A stretch of 64,000 bases of DNA. Origin: Cherax quadricarinatus. Lineage: Eukaryota > Arthropoda > Malacostraca > Decapoda > Parastacidae. Below the pieces are notes generated by a model. The model ran no database searches and was not told where the DNA came from. It saw nothing but the letters and a program-made list of their open reading frames with translations. Location: positions 26,817,411 through 26,881,410 of the forward strand of contig NC_091325.1 of the NCBI RefSeq assembly GCF_038502225.1. The letters are read 5' to 3'. Made by a program: the position numbers and the translations under genes. This document shows positions 1 through 10,217 of the stretch, piece by piece; the first letter of the stretch is position 1; the number at the start of each line of letters is the position of its first letter.

Positions 1-1640
1 ATTATACATATTGTGTGTGGTAATATTGATTTACGGTAATGACATTGTAATTTGGAGATTTGCTATAATAATTGCATGTATTTGCTCCAACTTGTTTTCT
101 AGGTGCCTTGCACTGCATAGTGTTGATGCTGTGATCATGCACGGTGTCCAGAGATATGCTGTGATATGTTTGTATTAATGTCTGTGCATTATTGTTCGTC
201 ACTGGTGATCTGCAATTTTCAGTTTTGTTTTGAGAGTAAAGAGGTTAATGTACGTCAGATAGTGTAAATAAAGTTGGGCAACAGTGGTGTTATAGGTTTT
301 TGTGGTTAGGTGTGTGCTAGGCACAGTCTTTATGTGTTACTTATGTCATGGTTATATTTTATGTTGTATTGTACTGTTGTCAATAGCACTATGTTATGTC
401 CATATAAGCTGTATAAAGCTTGAATGTCATAGTTGAAGCTGTGTTATTGTTTTTAACACTGGAATTGCATGTTTAAATGTGTAGAAGCTTATATGTGTTG
501 GATTTTTGAGACTAAGTTTATACCTATGGCTTTGTAGTCATTTTGTATGTCTTTGTGACTTTTCTATATCACCATTGTTGTGTAATACATATTGTTATGT
601 AACTGAACCATTAGGACAATTACATAAATTAATGTTTTGATCATTGCTGTGTGACATTAGATTAGGCAACATTCATTGTTTATAGTATGTTAGGTTGTAA
701 ATAGTGGGGTGGTTGGACAACCACGGGGGGGGGGGGTAATATGTCTGTATAATATGTTCAGTGCAATGAATTGCATGGTCTGTAGTCAATTATTAAGTAC
801 CATTTCGAGGGATGTGTTAAAGTGTTGTTCATATCATGTAACTTTGTTGGGTAGCTCCAACAGGTTTGGGTTAAGTGATAGGATGAGGGAGCAGGGGGGG
901 GGTGTACCCACACGGAGTTGTAAGTGTGGTGTGTAATGTTAGCTGTAGGTAGGATTGTGTTAATTTATAGCCTTAAATGAGTTTTATATATTATATTTTT
1001 GTAATGTCATGTTTTAAATAAAATATAAAAAAAAAAACTTCACAAAACTTGATCATTACGGTATAAGAGGCCATGTTCTTAGGTATATCAAATTCTGCCT
1101 TACTAACAGACATTAGTAAATTTGAAGCTATGTCATTGAGGAATTGGTTCAGCTGCTTTGATCACAGGGAACTTGAACATAACAACTGTCCCACAATTTT
1201 GGTCCTCGTTACCTGGAGTTTTACCTGGAGTACCTTACACAAGTGTAGAAAATCTCAAGTTGATTGGATGAGACGTTCACGAGTTACGAGCGAAATAATA
1301 GTGGAGAGCCAGAAGAAGAAAATAAGTAACAGCTTGCAACCTCTTTAGGTACCTCCTCGGGAATACCTAATAAGCACCTTTGATTTATACTCACTATTAT
1401 TAATTTGAATAGGCAGTGCTTCATAACACACTTCCCAGAGCTACATCGGCTGGCCAGTCTACTTCTCTAACATTACTTAGTGTACAGTGGAAAATATTAG
1501 TGTCTGCAGAACCTTAGGTTTCTTCTCTACACGTGTCTGAACCTTCCTAAGTGTTTAGATGAAAGATCTATCACCGTAATCGTCCTAGTAGGGAAGAACC
1601 ATCATCAGTGTCGGCGCTACATCAGTGAATAATCTGTTTA
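1..1640. other. No gene recognised; AT-rich sequence with a possible retrocopy 3' end
   Basis: Open frames here are short (under 95 codons), use T-rich low-complexity sequence and match no family I recognise. A polyadenylation signal AATAAA at 1017-1022 is followed at once by an 11-base A run (1027-1037), which is what the 3' end of a retrocopied transcript looks like. No coding remnant was found upstream of it. Two G homopolymers lie near 725-736 and 894-902. I see nothing else in this stretch. Confidence 0.5.
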
Positions 1641-1716
1641 CGCTGAGGTCAGTGATCAAGTGTGGTCACACCTGTCCTGAGCTGTCTGGGATTAGCGTGG
1701 GGTGTTACCTAGCACC

Positions 1717-2574
1717 ATGGCTTGTTGTAGTGTTTTAGAATCCCACTTTAAAGTGTTGAAGAAGGAAATTCTACTTCTTCAGGGGGAAAATAGGAGGCTG
1801 AAGCTTCGTCTAGATGGGTTTGGGAGTAAGAGTCTGATGGTTGTAGCTAGTAAGGAGGAAAAAATTACCAGCAGTGATCTGGAGAGTGGCAGTCGCTTTA
1901 AGTGGCAAGTGGTTCACAATTCAGGAAGAAGAATGATAAGGAAGGTTAATAGAGAAGGTATGAAGGTAGGAAATCGATTCTCTTTTCTCCAGGACGAGTG
2001 TACTTCAGTGGTTAGTGAGGTTGAAGGTACCTCTGACTCCCCTGCTTATCAAGGTAAGAATATTCTAATTGTGGGAGATTCTTAGGTACGATATATGGGC
2101 CGTGCTTTTTTGTAAGAGAAATAGAAAGGTTAGACAGAGGGTGTGCCTCCCAGGAGTTGGTGTTGGTGACATAGTCAGCAGGTTGGATAATATTATGTCA
2201 GGTAATGGGAACAAGCCCATTATCTTAGTACTGGTGGAAATGACATCGGGAATGGCAGGGGACAGGAGCTGCTGGATAAGTATAGGTCAGCCAATGATGT
2301 AGTCAGGTCCAAGGGAGGGATCTAAATCATTTGTAGCATGTTGCCTAGAAGGGAAGTGGGCAATGAATGGATGTCTATGGTAATTTGTATAAATTACTGG
2401 CTAGACAGGTACTGCAAGGAACTTGCAATCCCATTCATTGATAAATGGGACATATTCTATAGCAAACGTGATATGTATGCAAGAGATGGTGTTCATCTCT
2501 CTGTGGTTGGAGTGGTTGCATTAGCCAATTCGATTGAGGGGGTTATTGGTGACATGTCTAGAACTTTAAAATGA
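1717..2574 (+). pseudogene. CR1 ORF1 (coiled coil plus SGNH esterase), broken
   Basis: The start at 1717 matches the intact copy (Met-Ala-Cys). An N-terminal leucine-rich coiled coil is readable. The SGNH nucleophile block ends in Gly-Asp-Ser followed directly by TAG (2083-2085), where the intact copy has Gln (CAG to TAG). Beyond this the frame shifts at least twice (around 2070-2300 and 2300-2340). The C-terminal block with Asp-Gly-Val-His-Leu-Ser is readable at 2338-2574. In CR1 elements this ORF is an RNA-binding, esterase-carrying accessory protein. Here it cannot be made as one product. Confidence 0.85.
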
Positions 2575-2844
2575 TAGATTATAGAGGTATGGGTGTCTGT
2601 GGGAAACAATCAGGCTGCAGTATTAGGGTTGAAAACAGCAGATATAACCGGGATACCTCATGGATATATTAAAATAGACAATATTCAAAATAAAGTTGCT
2701 AGTAAAGGCAAAGCAACTGAGTTTACCTGGAGAGGGTTTCGGGGGTCAACGCCCCCGCGGCCTGGTCTGAGATCAGGCTTCATGGTGGATCAGGGTCTGA
2801 TCAACCAGGCTGTTACTGCTGGCTGCACACAAACTGACGTATGA

Positions 2845-3048
2845 GCAACAAATAACAAAAAAAGGCACAATACCGTGACTGGAACGATACACAAATAACC
2901 CGCACATAAAAGAGAGAAGCTTACGACGACGTTTCTGTCCGACTTGAACCATTTACTAAGTCACCAAGTGACTTTGTAAATGGTCCAAGTCGGACCGAAA
3001 CGTCGTCGTAAGCTTCTCTCTTTTATGTGTGGGTTATTTGTGCATGTG
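2845..3048. mobile_element. Palindromic ribozyme-like insertion with flanking target-site duplication
   Basis: The insertion is flanked by TGACGTATGA at 2835-2844 and 3049-3058. Removing it restores the LINE C-terminal reading frame across Tyr-Val. The core is an inverted repeat of about 70 bp per arm (2892-2964 and 2968-3040) around a three-base spacer. Each arm contains GGTCC-AAGTC-GGACC-GAAA-CGTC, i.e. a hairpin followed by GAAA, as in the 3' half of a hammerhead. The CUGANGA half is not recognisable. I call it a diverged relative of the ribozyme-bearing repeats elsewhere in the window. Confidence 0.6.
2976..3004 (+). ncRNA. Hammerhead-like half motif, subfamily D
   Basis: Stem II is GGTCC (2982-2986) and GGACC (2992-2996) with loop AAGTC, followed by GAAA (2997-3000) and CGTC. 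The upstream CUGANGA box is degenerate, so activity is not expected. A mirror copy with one mismatch lies on the minus strand at 2936-2960. Confidence 0.4.
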
Positions 3049-3894
3049 TGACGTATGAACCACAGCCCAGTTGGTCAGGTACTGACTTTAGGTGCCTGTC
3101 CAGTGCCTTCTTGAAAACAGCCAGGGGTCTATTGGTAATCTCCCTTATGTATGCTGGGAGGTAATTGAACAGTCTTGGTCCCCGGACACTTAGTGTGTTG
3201 TCTCTCAGTGTACTCGCAGCACGCCTGCTTTTCATCGGGGGAATGTTGCATCTCCTGCCCAGACTTTTGGGATGACCAGATTTTGGGTTTCGTTCATAAA
3301 GAATTCATTTCGATTGTCGACCCTTAGTCGGGGCAGTGGCTTGCTGAACACTGAATCATACTGGGACTTTAGTATCTCACTCATTCCTTGGCTGTCATCT
3401 GTGTATGTCCCATCCCGCCTAAGCAGGGGCCCAATACTGGATGTTGTTTATCCCTTAGATTTGGCATAAGAGAAGAAGTATTTTGGGTTTTTTCAATTTC
3501 CTTTATGGCTTTTAGTTCTTCCTGAGATTCTTGTCTCCTATAAGATTTCTTCAGCTAAAGTTCAATATTTGCAGTTTCATTGACTAGTGCCTCCCTTCGT
3601 ATTTCAGATATATTGACCCCACTCAGCAGCTCTGTGACTCTTCGCCTTCGTCTGTATAGGGAACGTCTCTCTCTTTCTAGTTTACATCTTTTTTTTTCTT
3701 TTTCTTAACAGAATATGTCTTGAGCAGATCTCAAGATCCACAGAATTCATTTTTTTCAAGGCAAATGTTCGGATCTGTGTTGTTTAGGATATCTTCCCAG
3801 CTTGTTTCATTTAGGACATGGTATACTTGATCCCATTGTATGTTTTGTTATTGAAATTGAATTTCGTGAAGAGATCTTCATGACTGCTCACATT

Positions 3895-4814
3895 TTACTG
3901 GTCCAGAGCCCTGTGCATACATGTCTGTACCTCTATTATGTTATGATCTGAGTGTATTGTGTCTGATACAGTTATGTTACGTATCAGATCATTGTTAGTG
4001 AAGATGAGGTCCAGTGTATTTTCTAGTCTTGTAGGGTCTACTGTTTGCTGGTTTAAGGTGAATTTGGTGCAGACATTTAATAGTTCGTGTGTGTGTGAAT
4101 TGTCGTCTGAACTGCCTCCCGGAGTGATCTCTGCTAAAACATTCTTTGCTATACTCCTCCATTTTAGGTGTCTCAGGTTGAAATCTCCTAGTAGTAAAAT
4201 GTTTGGGGCAGGAGTTGGGAGATTTTCCAGACAGTGGTCAATTTTCTCAAGCTGCTCCTGGAATTGCTGGGAAGTTGCATCTGGAGGCTTGTATACTACC
4301 ACAATAACAAGGTTTTGGTTTTCAACCTTTACTGCCAAAACTTCAACTACATCATTTGAGGTGTTTAGTAGTTCTGTGCAAATGAGAGACTCTCTGACAT
4401 ACAGGCCAACTCCCCATTGTTGCCTGTTTAGTCTGTCGCATCGGAATAGGTTATAACCTGGGATACATATTTCGTTGTCATAATGATCCTTTATGTGTCT
4501 CTGTGAATGCTGCAAACATTGCATTTGACTCCGTGAGCAGTCCCTTGATGTAACGAATTTGTTGTTTTTGACGGCTTTAGACCCTGTATGTTTGCAAAGA
4601 TAAATGTCGTTGTATTTGTGGAATTTAGGGGGGTTTTATTTGCTGGCTCTAATATCTTTTGTTCTGGAGTAGAGGCCAATGTCCGTGCCTCTGCTCCAGA
4701 AGTGATTTCAGGTGGTGTAGGATTATTGTCATTTCTTGCCAGTCTTTTCTCCCTTCTGGCCCTAAAAAACCTCTGTCCCTGGAGAGGTTGTGGCTCCTCT
4801 CTATTGTTTCCCAT
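3895..4814 (-). pseudogene. LINE AP-like endonuclease, frameshifted
   Basis: Two overlapping minus-strand frames (4814-4491 and 4524-3895) together give an exonuclease-endonuclease-phosphatase domain. The first carries the N-terminal strand with Asn-Ile-Gln-Gly-Leu-Lys. The second has Gly-Val-Gly-Leu-Tyr-Val-Arg, the Leu-Gly-Asp-Phe-Asn-Leu catalytic block and Ser-Asp-His-Asn-Ile at the end, the usual catalytic landmarks. A frameshift near 4560 separates the halves. The role in an active LINE would be target-DNA nicking for target-primed reverse transcription. This copy is dead. Confidence 0.8.
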
Positions 4815-4858
4815 AGTCTGGCTGGTCTGTGTCTTCTAGTCCCCTTTAGATGATGTGC

Positions 4859-5041
4859 CTAGCAGTATGCATTGCAGCATTTTCTTTCATGGATTGATGA
4901 GTGACACATTTCTGGGTGAAATAAGTTACATGAGGGGAAGTTGCACTCTCCTGTTGTCATGTGGGTGCGGCATTTTTTGGGATGGTCAAAGGTGCATGTC
5001 CCACCGGTTTTACAAGATATACAGTGCCTGCAGATACCCAA
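4859..5041 (-). pseudogene. Cys/His zinc-finger fragment of LINE ORF
   Basis: The sixty-residue minus-strand frame is packed with Cys and His (Cys-x2-Cys, Cys-x5-Cys and CCCH-like spacings such as Cys-x5-Cys-x4-Cys-x3-His). This fits a CCCH-type nucleic-acid-binding module of a LINE N-terminal region. It lies immediately upstream, in the sense direction, of the endonuclease fragment. A stop follows at the end of the frame and the continuation is in pieces, so it is not intact. The exact finger class is my inference from spacing alone. Confidence 0.5.
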
Positions 5042-5062
5042 GGCATAGTATTTACATAGATT

Positions 5063-6691
5063 GTAGAGGACAACGAGTGACTACCTCCCTTAAGGTTTAT
5101 TGTACAAATAGTAGGAATCTAAGAAATAAAATAGATGAACTAAGATTGCTAGCAAGTGCAGATAGAGAAATGCCTTTTGAATGCATCAAACAGGGTTGTA
5201 AACTATTCCATACTGATATAGTCAACAGGAAGGGTGGTGGAGTGGCGATGTATGTCAGAGATAATTTAAATTGTTGTGTTAGACAAGATATAAGATTAGA
5301 AACAACGGACACAGAATCTGTTTGGCTACAATTTCTCGAAGATCGTGAAAAGTTAATTCTGGGTGTGATTTATAGGCCCACCAAACCTTGATAGAGAGTG
5401 CAGTGTGCTGCTATAGAACGAAATTAATAAGGTATCTAAACAAATTGATTGGAACAATGTGGCAGGAAATCTTGAGTCTAGTGACTTTCTTGATAAGTTT
5501 CAGGAATGCTTTTAAAAACAGTTTGTGACAGAACCAACTAGAGGAAACAATGTACTTGACTTGGTTCTTGCCAACAAAAAATCACTAGTTAATAATCTTG
5601 AGGTTAATGATGAGGTAGGGGAAAGCGATCACAAATCACTTAGTTTCAATATATCATGCAGATATCTGCAATCAAAAATCTGTCCTAGACTTTTGCTTGG
5701 CAGATTTCATGGGACTGAAAAATTACCTGGGTGGGCTAAATTGGGATGTCCTGACTGTGGGTCAGGTAGGTGGTTTTGGTTGCCAATATGACGTTTTTCA
5801 GAGAATAGCTCTAGCTGCCAGGACAACTTTTGTTCCGAGTAGGGAAATTGGATCTAACAAAAATGATCCCAAATGGGTGAACAATAGATTAAAACATCTC
5901 ATTGGTGAAAAGAGAGGCATATATAGGCGTATCAGAGAGGCAGTTAAGAAATCAATATATTCAATTAAAATGAGAACTAAAAAAAAAGAATAAAAAAAAC
6001 AAAAGGGGATTATGAGGCTAAGGTCGCAAGGGACTCGAAGACTAACCCAAAAGGTTTCTTTCAGGTATACAGAAGTAAGATTAGGGACAAGTAAGGCACA
6101 CTTAAGAGTAACTCAGGTCAGATCACTGACAGTAATAAGGATATGTGTGAAATTTTCAATACTTACTTCCTTTCAGTTTTTACCCAGGAAAATACTATCG
6201 AAATTCCAGAAATAATAGATTATGTAGAACAGGACGATACTAAACTATGCACGATTGCAGTAACTAGTGATATGGTCCTCAGACAAATAGAGAAATTAAA
6301 ATCTAACAAATTCCCAGGCCCTGATGAACTGTTTGCAAGGGTGTTAAAGGAATGTAAAGAGGAACTTAGCATACCTTTGGCTAAGCTTTCCAACATATCA
6401 CTATAAACTAGCATAGTGCCTGATAAATGGAAAATGCCAAATGTAATACCTATTTACAAGGCAGGTGACAGGTCCTTAGCTTCGAACTATAGACCAATAA
6501 GCCTTACTTCCATAGTGGGAAAATTTATGGAATCAATAATTGCCTAAGCAATTCGTAGCCATCTGGAAAGGCATAAATTGATAAATGAATCTCAGCACGG
6601 TTTTACAAAGGGGCATTCCTGTTTTACGAATTTAGTAACTTTCTTCACTAAGGTATTTGAGGAGGTAGATCATGGTATTGAATATAATATT
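5063..6691 (+). pseudogene. CR1 ORF2 (endonuclease and partial RT), broken
   Basis: The segment aligns with ORF2 of the intact CR1 from its endonuclease start to the middle of the RT. Readable pieces include the Gly-Gly-Gly-Val-Ala-Met-Tyr-Val-Arg-Asp endonuclease block near 5230-5265, the Ser-Asp-His block near 5620-5635, the pre-RT Pro-Gly-Pro-Asp-Glu-Leu motif near 6316-6333, and the Gln-His-Gly-Phe-Thr-Lys-Gly block near 6594-6614. Several frameshifts, a stop within the RT (TAA near 6545) and loss of everything after the first RT motif make it non-functional. The endonuclease part is also internally deleted near 5160-5170, losing the Thr-Glu-Thr catalytic Glu. Confidence 0.85.
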
Positions 6692-6734
6692 GTTGAATTA
6701 GACAAATGTGCAACTCTTGGGTATCTTTATTGAG

Positions 6735-6768
6735 GAAACGTTTCGCCACACAGTGGCTTCATCAGTCC
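6735..6768 (-). ncRNA. Hammerhead ribozyme-like motif, subfamily A
   Basis: The minus strand reads CTGATGA (complement of 6759-6765), an extra A, stem II GCCAC-TGT-GTGGC, GAAA, then CGTTTCC. This is the full CUGANGA / stem II / GAAA core. The flanking GGA and UCC can pair as stem I. Confidence 0.6.
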
Positions 6769-7104
6769 ATACAAAGGAGAAACTTGAAGAACAGGAGAAG
6801 AATGAGGTAATCAGTCCCTCAGCCTTGAGTCGTTGTGGTCAGTCCATCAATCTTGAATAGAATACGGCATATGAGCGGAGAAGCAGCTTATAAACCGTAG
6901 ACAGGAGAGGTGCATCAGTCGTAGGTGGTGTCACATTTGTCCAATGTGGAAGTAGGTCGTGACCAAGGGTTAGGCAAGAGAAGAATTCCCAAGTATTAAG
7001 ATCCCAAGAAGTTGCAGTGTCTGACAGAATTGTAGATCAATGGTTCAGAGAACCAACATGTTGGAAACATAAACACATATGCAGTTTAATGTGATCCTTT
7101 ATTG

Positions 7105-7138
7105 ACAACGTTTCGCCCACACAGTGGGCTTTTTCAAG
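7105..7138 (-). ncRNA. Hammerhead-like motif, subfamily B (core decayed)
   Basis: The minus strand has stem II GCCCAC-TGT-GTGGGC followed by GAAACG, with both sides of the stem one pair longer than subfamily A. The first box is CTTGAAAA in place of CTGATGA, so the invariant G is lost. Probably inactive. Confidence 0.45.
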
Positions 7139-7357
7139 TCACGAACAGGATTGTAGATCAATGGTTCATTATTATTATAATCAAAAAGAAGCGCTAAGCC
7201 ACAAGGGCTATACAGCGCTGCAGGGTAGGGAAGGAAGCAAGGGAATTGGATGGCAGAAGGGAGGGGGGATGATCAGCAGGTTACAGAAAACAGCGGGGCA
7301 GGGGATAGTACGGGGGTAGAGGGTAGCAAGAGATTGAAGTAGAAAGGGCTGAAGGTA

Positions 7358-9508
7358 TCAGAATTTGTGAAGTAAGTCAGTCGTTGTCAAAAAGTCAATG
7401 AGAGAGTCCGGATGAAAGGTGGGTCCATCAGCGAGAAGGGAAGGTAAAGAGAGAGCAGTGGAGCGAAGACGACGACAGAGGTAAATTCTGCGTGCTCGTT
7501 GATAAAGTGGGCAGTCCAACAGAATGTGGCTGACTGATAATGGAGCTTGGCAATTCTCACAGAGAGGAGCAAGACGCCTCTCCATGAGATATCCATGAGT
7601 AAGACGAGTATGGCCAATGCGAAGACGGGAGAGAGTAGTCTCCCAACCTCGACACTGGTGATAAGAAGACGGCCAGTAACCTATACTCGGTTTAATAGAC
7701 TGAAGTTTGTTGCCGAGCATAGTAGACCAACGTTGTTGCCAACGGGTGTGAAGGTGGGAAGATATTGCAGCAAAATAGTCCGTAAATGGAATACCTCTAT
7801 AAGAAACTGGTAGGTCATGTACTGCTGACCGCGCAGCAGTGTCTGCCTGTTCATTGCCCTGTACGTCAACATGACCAGGGACCCAACAAAAAACAATATC
7901 TTTATGCTTGGTTAAGATGCGGCATAGCCAAAGTTGGATACGGAGGACTAAGGGGTGAGGTGTATCAAATTTTTGTATAGCCTGTAAAGCACTAAGGGAG
8001 TCTGAGACAACCACAAATGATGACACAGGCATAGATGCAATACAGATAAGTGCTGTAAGGATGGCATATAATTCAGCAGTAAAAATACTAGCCGAAGATA
8101 GTAAATGCCCTTGTACGACGCTGTCCGGAAAAACTGCTGTGAATTCTACGCCGTCAGAAGACTTAGAGCCATCTGTGTACACAGCAATGGCATGAGAATG
8201 AGAGTGAAAGTGGTCAAGAAAAAGAGAGCGGGAAGCGACCGTAGACAGTTGGGCTTTCGAGCAAGGGAGGGAGAAAGAACAGACTCGAACAGCTGGAACT
8301 TCCCAGGGGGGTAGGGAAAAGTGAGATGCTACATGTACATAGAAAGGTGGTAGTTGAAGAGAAGACAAGAGCGAATGAAGGCGAAGAGAGAAGGGACGGA
8401 GTAAACAGGGGCAGCGAACAAATAAAGAATGTCTACTAATATCAGTGACCATTCTATAAATGGAAGGATTGCGGAGATCATGAGAGCGTACATAGTAGTG
8501 CAGGCAATGGGCATCACGGCGATCGGATAAGGATGGAACGTTCGCTTCTGCATAGAGGCTCTCGACAGGGGAAGAGCGAAAAGCACCAAGGCATAAATGT
8601 AATCCTTGGTGATGAATGGGGTTAAGGCTAGAGAGAGTAGCAGGAGATGCCGCTGAATAGATCTGGTCACCATAATCAAGTTTCGATAAAATAAGGGTGG
8701 AATGTAGGCGAAGGAGGGTTCGACGATCAGCTCCCCACGAAAGATGAGCAAGGGTTTTAAGAAGGTTCAGCCGGCTGTGACAAGTTGCCTTCAGAGAGGT
8801 AATGTGAGGTTTCCAGAATAACCTACGATCAAAGAGGAGGCCCAGAAACTTGACTGTATCACGTTCAGGGATACGGGAGCCATAGAGGTACAAAGGATGA
8901 TCTGAGATGACAGAGCGTCTAGTGAAAGTGATTTGGTGGGTTTTAGTGCTGGAAAATTTAAACCCACGTGTGGTGGCCCAATTGGAAACACGGTCGACTG
9001 CATATTGGAGAGAAACTGTAAGGAGGTGACAGTCAGCTCCTGCACAGGCAATAGCGAAGTCATCAACATAGAGTGATGACCAAATATTTGATGGAAGACT
9101 AGAGGCCAAATCATTAATAGCAAGGAGAAAAAGTGTTGTGCTCAGAACACATCCCTGGGGGACACCTTCAGCTTGGATAAAGTCCGGGGAGAGCACATTA
9201 TTAACCCGAACACGGAAATGCCTGTCAGTTAAAAAGTTCTTAAGGAAGGATGGTAGATTGCCTCGAAGGCCTAAGGAGTGGGCTTGGGCTAAAATATTAT
9301 ACCTCCAAGTTGTGTCATATGCCTTCTCAAGGTCAAAAAATATGGCAATAACTGAGTGGTTATTCACAAAGGCATTACGAACATACGTATCCAAGCGTAG
9401 TAAGGGGTCTATGGTAGAACGTCCCTTACGAAAGCCATATTGAGGAGTGGAGAGACTGTTGTGTGTCTCTAAATACCACACTAAACGTCTATTTACTAGG
9501 CGTTCCAT
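7358..9508 (-). CDS. LINE ORF2, main part: RT, RNase H and CCHC
   Basis: This is a 716-codon open frame. RT motifs: Phe-Phe-Asp-Leu-Glu-Lys-Ala-Tyr-Asp (first catalytic Asp59), Gly-Val-Pro-Gln-Gly-Cys (115-120), Tyr-Val-Asp-Asp (147-150). RNase H follows with Tyr-Thr-Asp-Gly-Ser (Asp446), Ala-Glu-Leu (Glu479), Ser-Asp-Ser (Asp503) and Gln-Ala-Asp (Asp556), a complete DEDD set. Cys650-x2-Cys653-x7-His661-x4-Cys666 makes a terminal zinc knuckle. The protein copies element RNA at a nicked target and removes the RNA strand. The listed start is internal: the true ORF2 begins at 11071 and reaches this frame through two frameshifts. Confidence 0.88.
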   Translation of the reverse strand: MERLVNRRLVWYLETHNSLSTPQYGFRKGRSTIDPLLRLDTYVRNAFVNNHSVIAIFFDLEKAYDTTWRYNILAQAHSLGLRGNLPSFLKNFLTDRHFRVRVNNVLSPDFIQAEGVPQGCVLSTTLFLLAINDLASSLPSNIWSSLYVDDFAIACAGADCHLLTVSLQYAVDRVSNWATTRGFKFSSTKTHQITFTRRSVISDHPLYLYGSRIPERDTVKFLGLLFDRRLFWKPHITSLKATCHSRLNLLKTLAHLSWGADRRTLLRLHSTLILSKLDYGDQIYSAASPATLSSLNPIHHQGLHLCLGAFRSSPVESLYAEANVPSLSDRRDAHCLHYYVRSHDLRNPSIYRMVTDISRHSLFVRCPCLLRPFSLRLHSLLSSLQLPPFYVHVASHFSLPPWEVPAVRVCSFSLPCSKAQLSTVASRSLFLDHFHSHSHAIAVYTDGSKSSDGVEFTAVFPDSVVQGHLLSSASIFTAELYAILTALICIASMPVSSFVVVSDSLSALQAIQKFDTPHPLVLRIQLWLCRILTKHKDIVFCWVPGHVDVQGNEQADTAARSAVHDLPVSYRGIPFTDYFAAISSHLHTRWQQRWSTMLGNKLQSIKPSIGYWPSSYHQCRGWETTLSRLRIGHTRLTHGYLMERRLAPLCENCQAPLSVSHILLDCPLYQRARRIYLCRRLRSTALSLPSLLADGPTFHPDSLIDFLTTTDLLHKF

Positions 9509-9557
9509 TACTTTGCAAACTGCACTGGTAAGAGCAATGGGACGATAGTGGGAGGTT

Positions 9558-10217
9558 TCATGTCCCGTAGTGCCTGGTTTGCGGAAAGGGAGAACAATGG
9601 CGGATTTCCACAGCTGTGGAAGAACTCCTTGTGACCAAATAAGATTGTAAAGGCGTAATAGTTACTGCAAGGGCTGACTGATGTAAATGTTGTAGCATAC
9701 GAATATGAATGTCGTCAGGCCCAGCTGCCGATGATCGACAAGCTGAGAGTGTTGCCTCCAGTTCTTGAAGTGTAAAAGGCACATTATACTGTTCTTCTCT
9801 GAGAGAAGAAAAGTCCAAGGGTGCTAACTCTCTGGCAGACTTTGAGGAAAGAAATGAGGGGCATAGATGGAGTCCCTGAGAAATACGGACCAGATGATTG
9901 CCAATTTCATTGGCAACATCTAGTAGGTTTGCTATATCAACACCGGCAACCCGCAGAACAGGAGCTGGGTCAGGAGAATATTTACCACTCAGTTTTCGTA
10001 CTTTTTTCCAGACTGCACTCATAGAGGAAGCAGAGGTGATGGTGGATACATAATCTCGCCAGCAAGTGCGTTTAGCGTCACGGATGACACGGCGAGCGAT
10101 CGCACGCTTCTGTTTAAAATCAAGGAGTTGCTCTGTGGTTCTATTGTACCGGTACCTGCCCCATGCAGCGCGTTTCAAACGTACTGCACGAGCACAAGCA
10201 GGAGACCACCAAGGCAC
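9558..10217 (-). CDS. LINE ORF2, RT N-terminal part (separate frame)
   Basis: The 219-codon minus-strand frame holds the pre-RT linker (basic, with Trp-Trp-Ser-Pro-Ala-Cys) and the first RT block Ala-Ala-Gly-Pro-Asp-Asp-Ile-His. It leaves the ORF2 frame near 9661, where the next RT block (Tyr-Arg-Pro-Ile-Ala-Leu-Thr) continues in the frame of 7358-9508. Upstream the same frame stays open to about 10640 and includes the endonuclease Asp-Ser-Asp-His motif. The apparent start at 10217 is a GTG and not a real initiator. It is one piece of a single gene. Confidence 0.75.
   Translation of the reverse strand: MPWWSPACARAVRLKRAAWGRYRYNRTTEQLLDFKQKRAIARRVIRDAKRTCWRDYVSTITSASSMSAVWKKVRKLSGKYSPDPAPVLRVAGVDIANLLDVANEIGNHLVRISQGLHLCPSFLSSKSARELAPLDFSSLREEQYNVPFTLQELEATLSACRSSAAGPDDIHIRMLQHLHQSALAVTITPLQSYLVTRSSSTAVEIRHCSPFPQTRHYGT

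Larger units (their letters stand above)
2757..3472 (-). pseudogene. LINE linker and RT C-terminal remnant with RT core deleted
   Basis: The minus strand at 3472-3240 encodes the linker that normally precedes the RT (Pro-Leu-Pro-Arg-Leu-Arg-Val-Asp-Asn-Arg). It is fused to the protein's last ~80 residues (3235-3059, containing Arg-Gly-Pro-Arg-Leu-Phe-Asn-Tyr-Leu-Pro). The frame resumes after the 2845-3048 insertion as Ser-Leu-Cys-Ala-Ala-Ser and ends at a stop near 2770. No Phe/Tyr-x-Asp-Asp motif is present. The deletion junction is near 3238. Confidence 0.7.
2718..5062 (-). mobile_element. LINE with zinc-finger N-terminus and endonuclease, RT deleted
   Basis: On the minus strand the order is a cysteine-rich segment (5041-4859), an AP-type endonuclease (4814-3895), a linker (3472-3236), then a jump to the extreme C-terminus of an RT protein (3235-3059 and 2834-2765) and a short 3' tail ending near 2718. 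The reverse transcriptase core is missing, so there was a large internal deletion at about 3238. The 3' tail (2720-2760) is nearly the same as the right end of the SINE at 33062-33300. The element sits inside CR1 copy 1. It is probably CR1/L2-like, but without the RT core the clade is uncertain. Confidence 0.75.
1640..6691 (+). mobile_element. Decayed CR1-type LINE, copy 1 (interrupted)
   Basis: This copy is collinear with the intact CR1 LINE at 35581-39728. It has the same 5' leader wording before the start codon (around 1690-1716), ORF1 at 1717-2574, the beginning of ORF2 at 2575-2717, then ORF2 again from 5063 to 6691. A minus-strand LINE occupies 2718-5062, inserted near the start of ORF2. 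The copy stops abruptly at 6691 inside the RT domain, just before the first RT aspartate, where ribozyme-bearing repeats begin. Stops and frameshifts show it is dead. A 45-bp piece at 13851-13895 resembling the CR1 3' terminus may be its far end, which would require an internal deletion. Confidence 0.85.
6692..7168 (-). mobile_element. Ribozyme-bearing repeat array (retrozyme/Penelope-terminus-like), left part
   Basis: On the minus strand two hammerhead-like motifs lie 370 bp apart (6735-6768 and 7105-7138). The surrounding unit matches the 378-bp units at 27332-29164 in order: leader, ribozyme, AATAAAG-containing stretch, TGCACATGTGTC-type end. The array continues after the I/Nimb LINE at 13779-13850. 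It begins exactly where CR1 copy 1 stops. It encodes no protein, so it is non-autonomous or the terminal repeat of a larger element. Confidence 0.65.

Noticed and set aside
2..1348. Short open frames in the first 1.3 kb as host genes
   Set aside because: Under 95 codons, low complexity, and no recognisable motifs.
3959..4456. 165-codon plus-strand frame
   Set aside because: It is antisense to the endonuclease of the minus-strand LINE, which has clear catalytic motifs.
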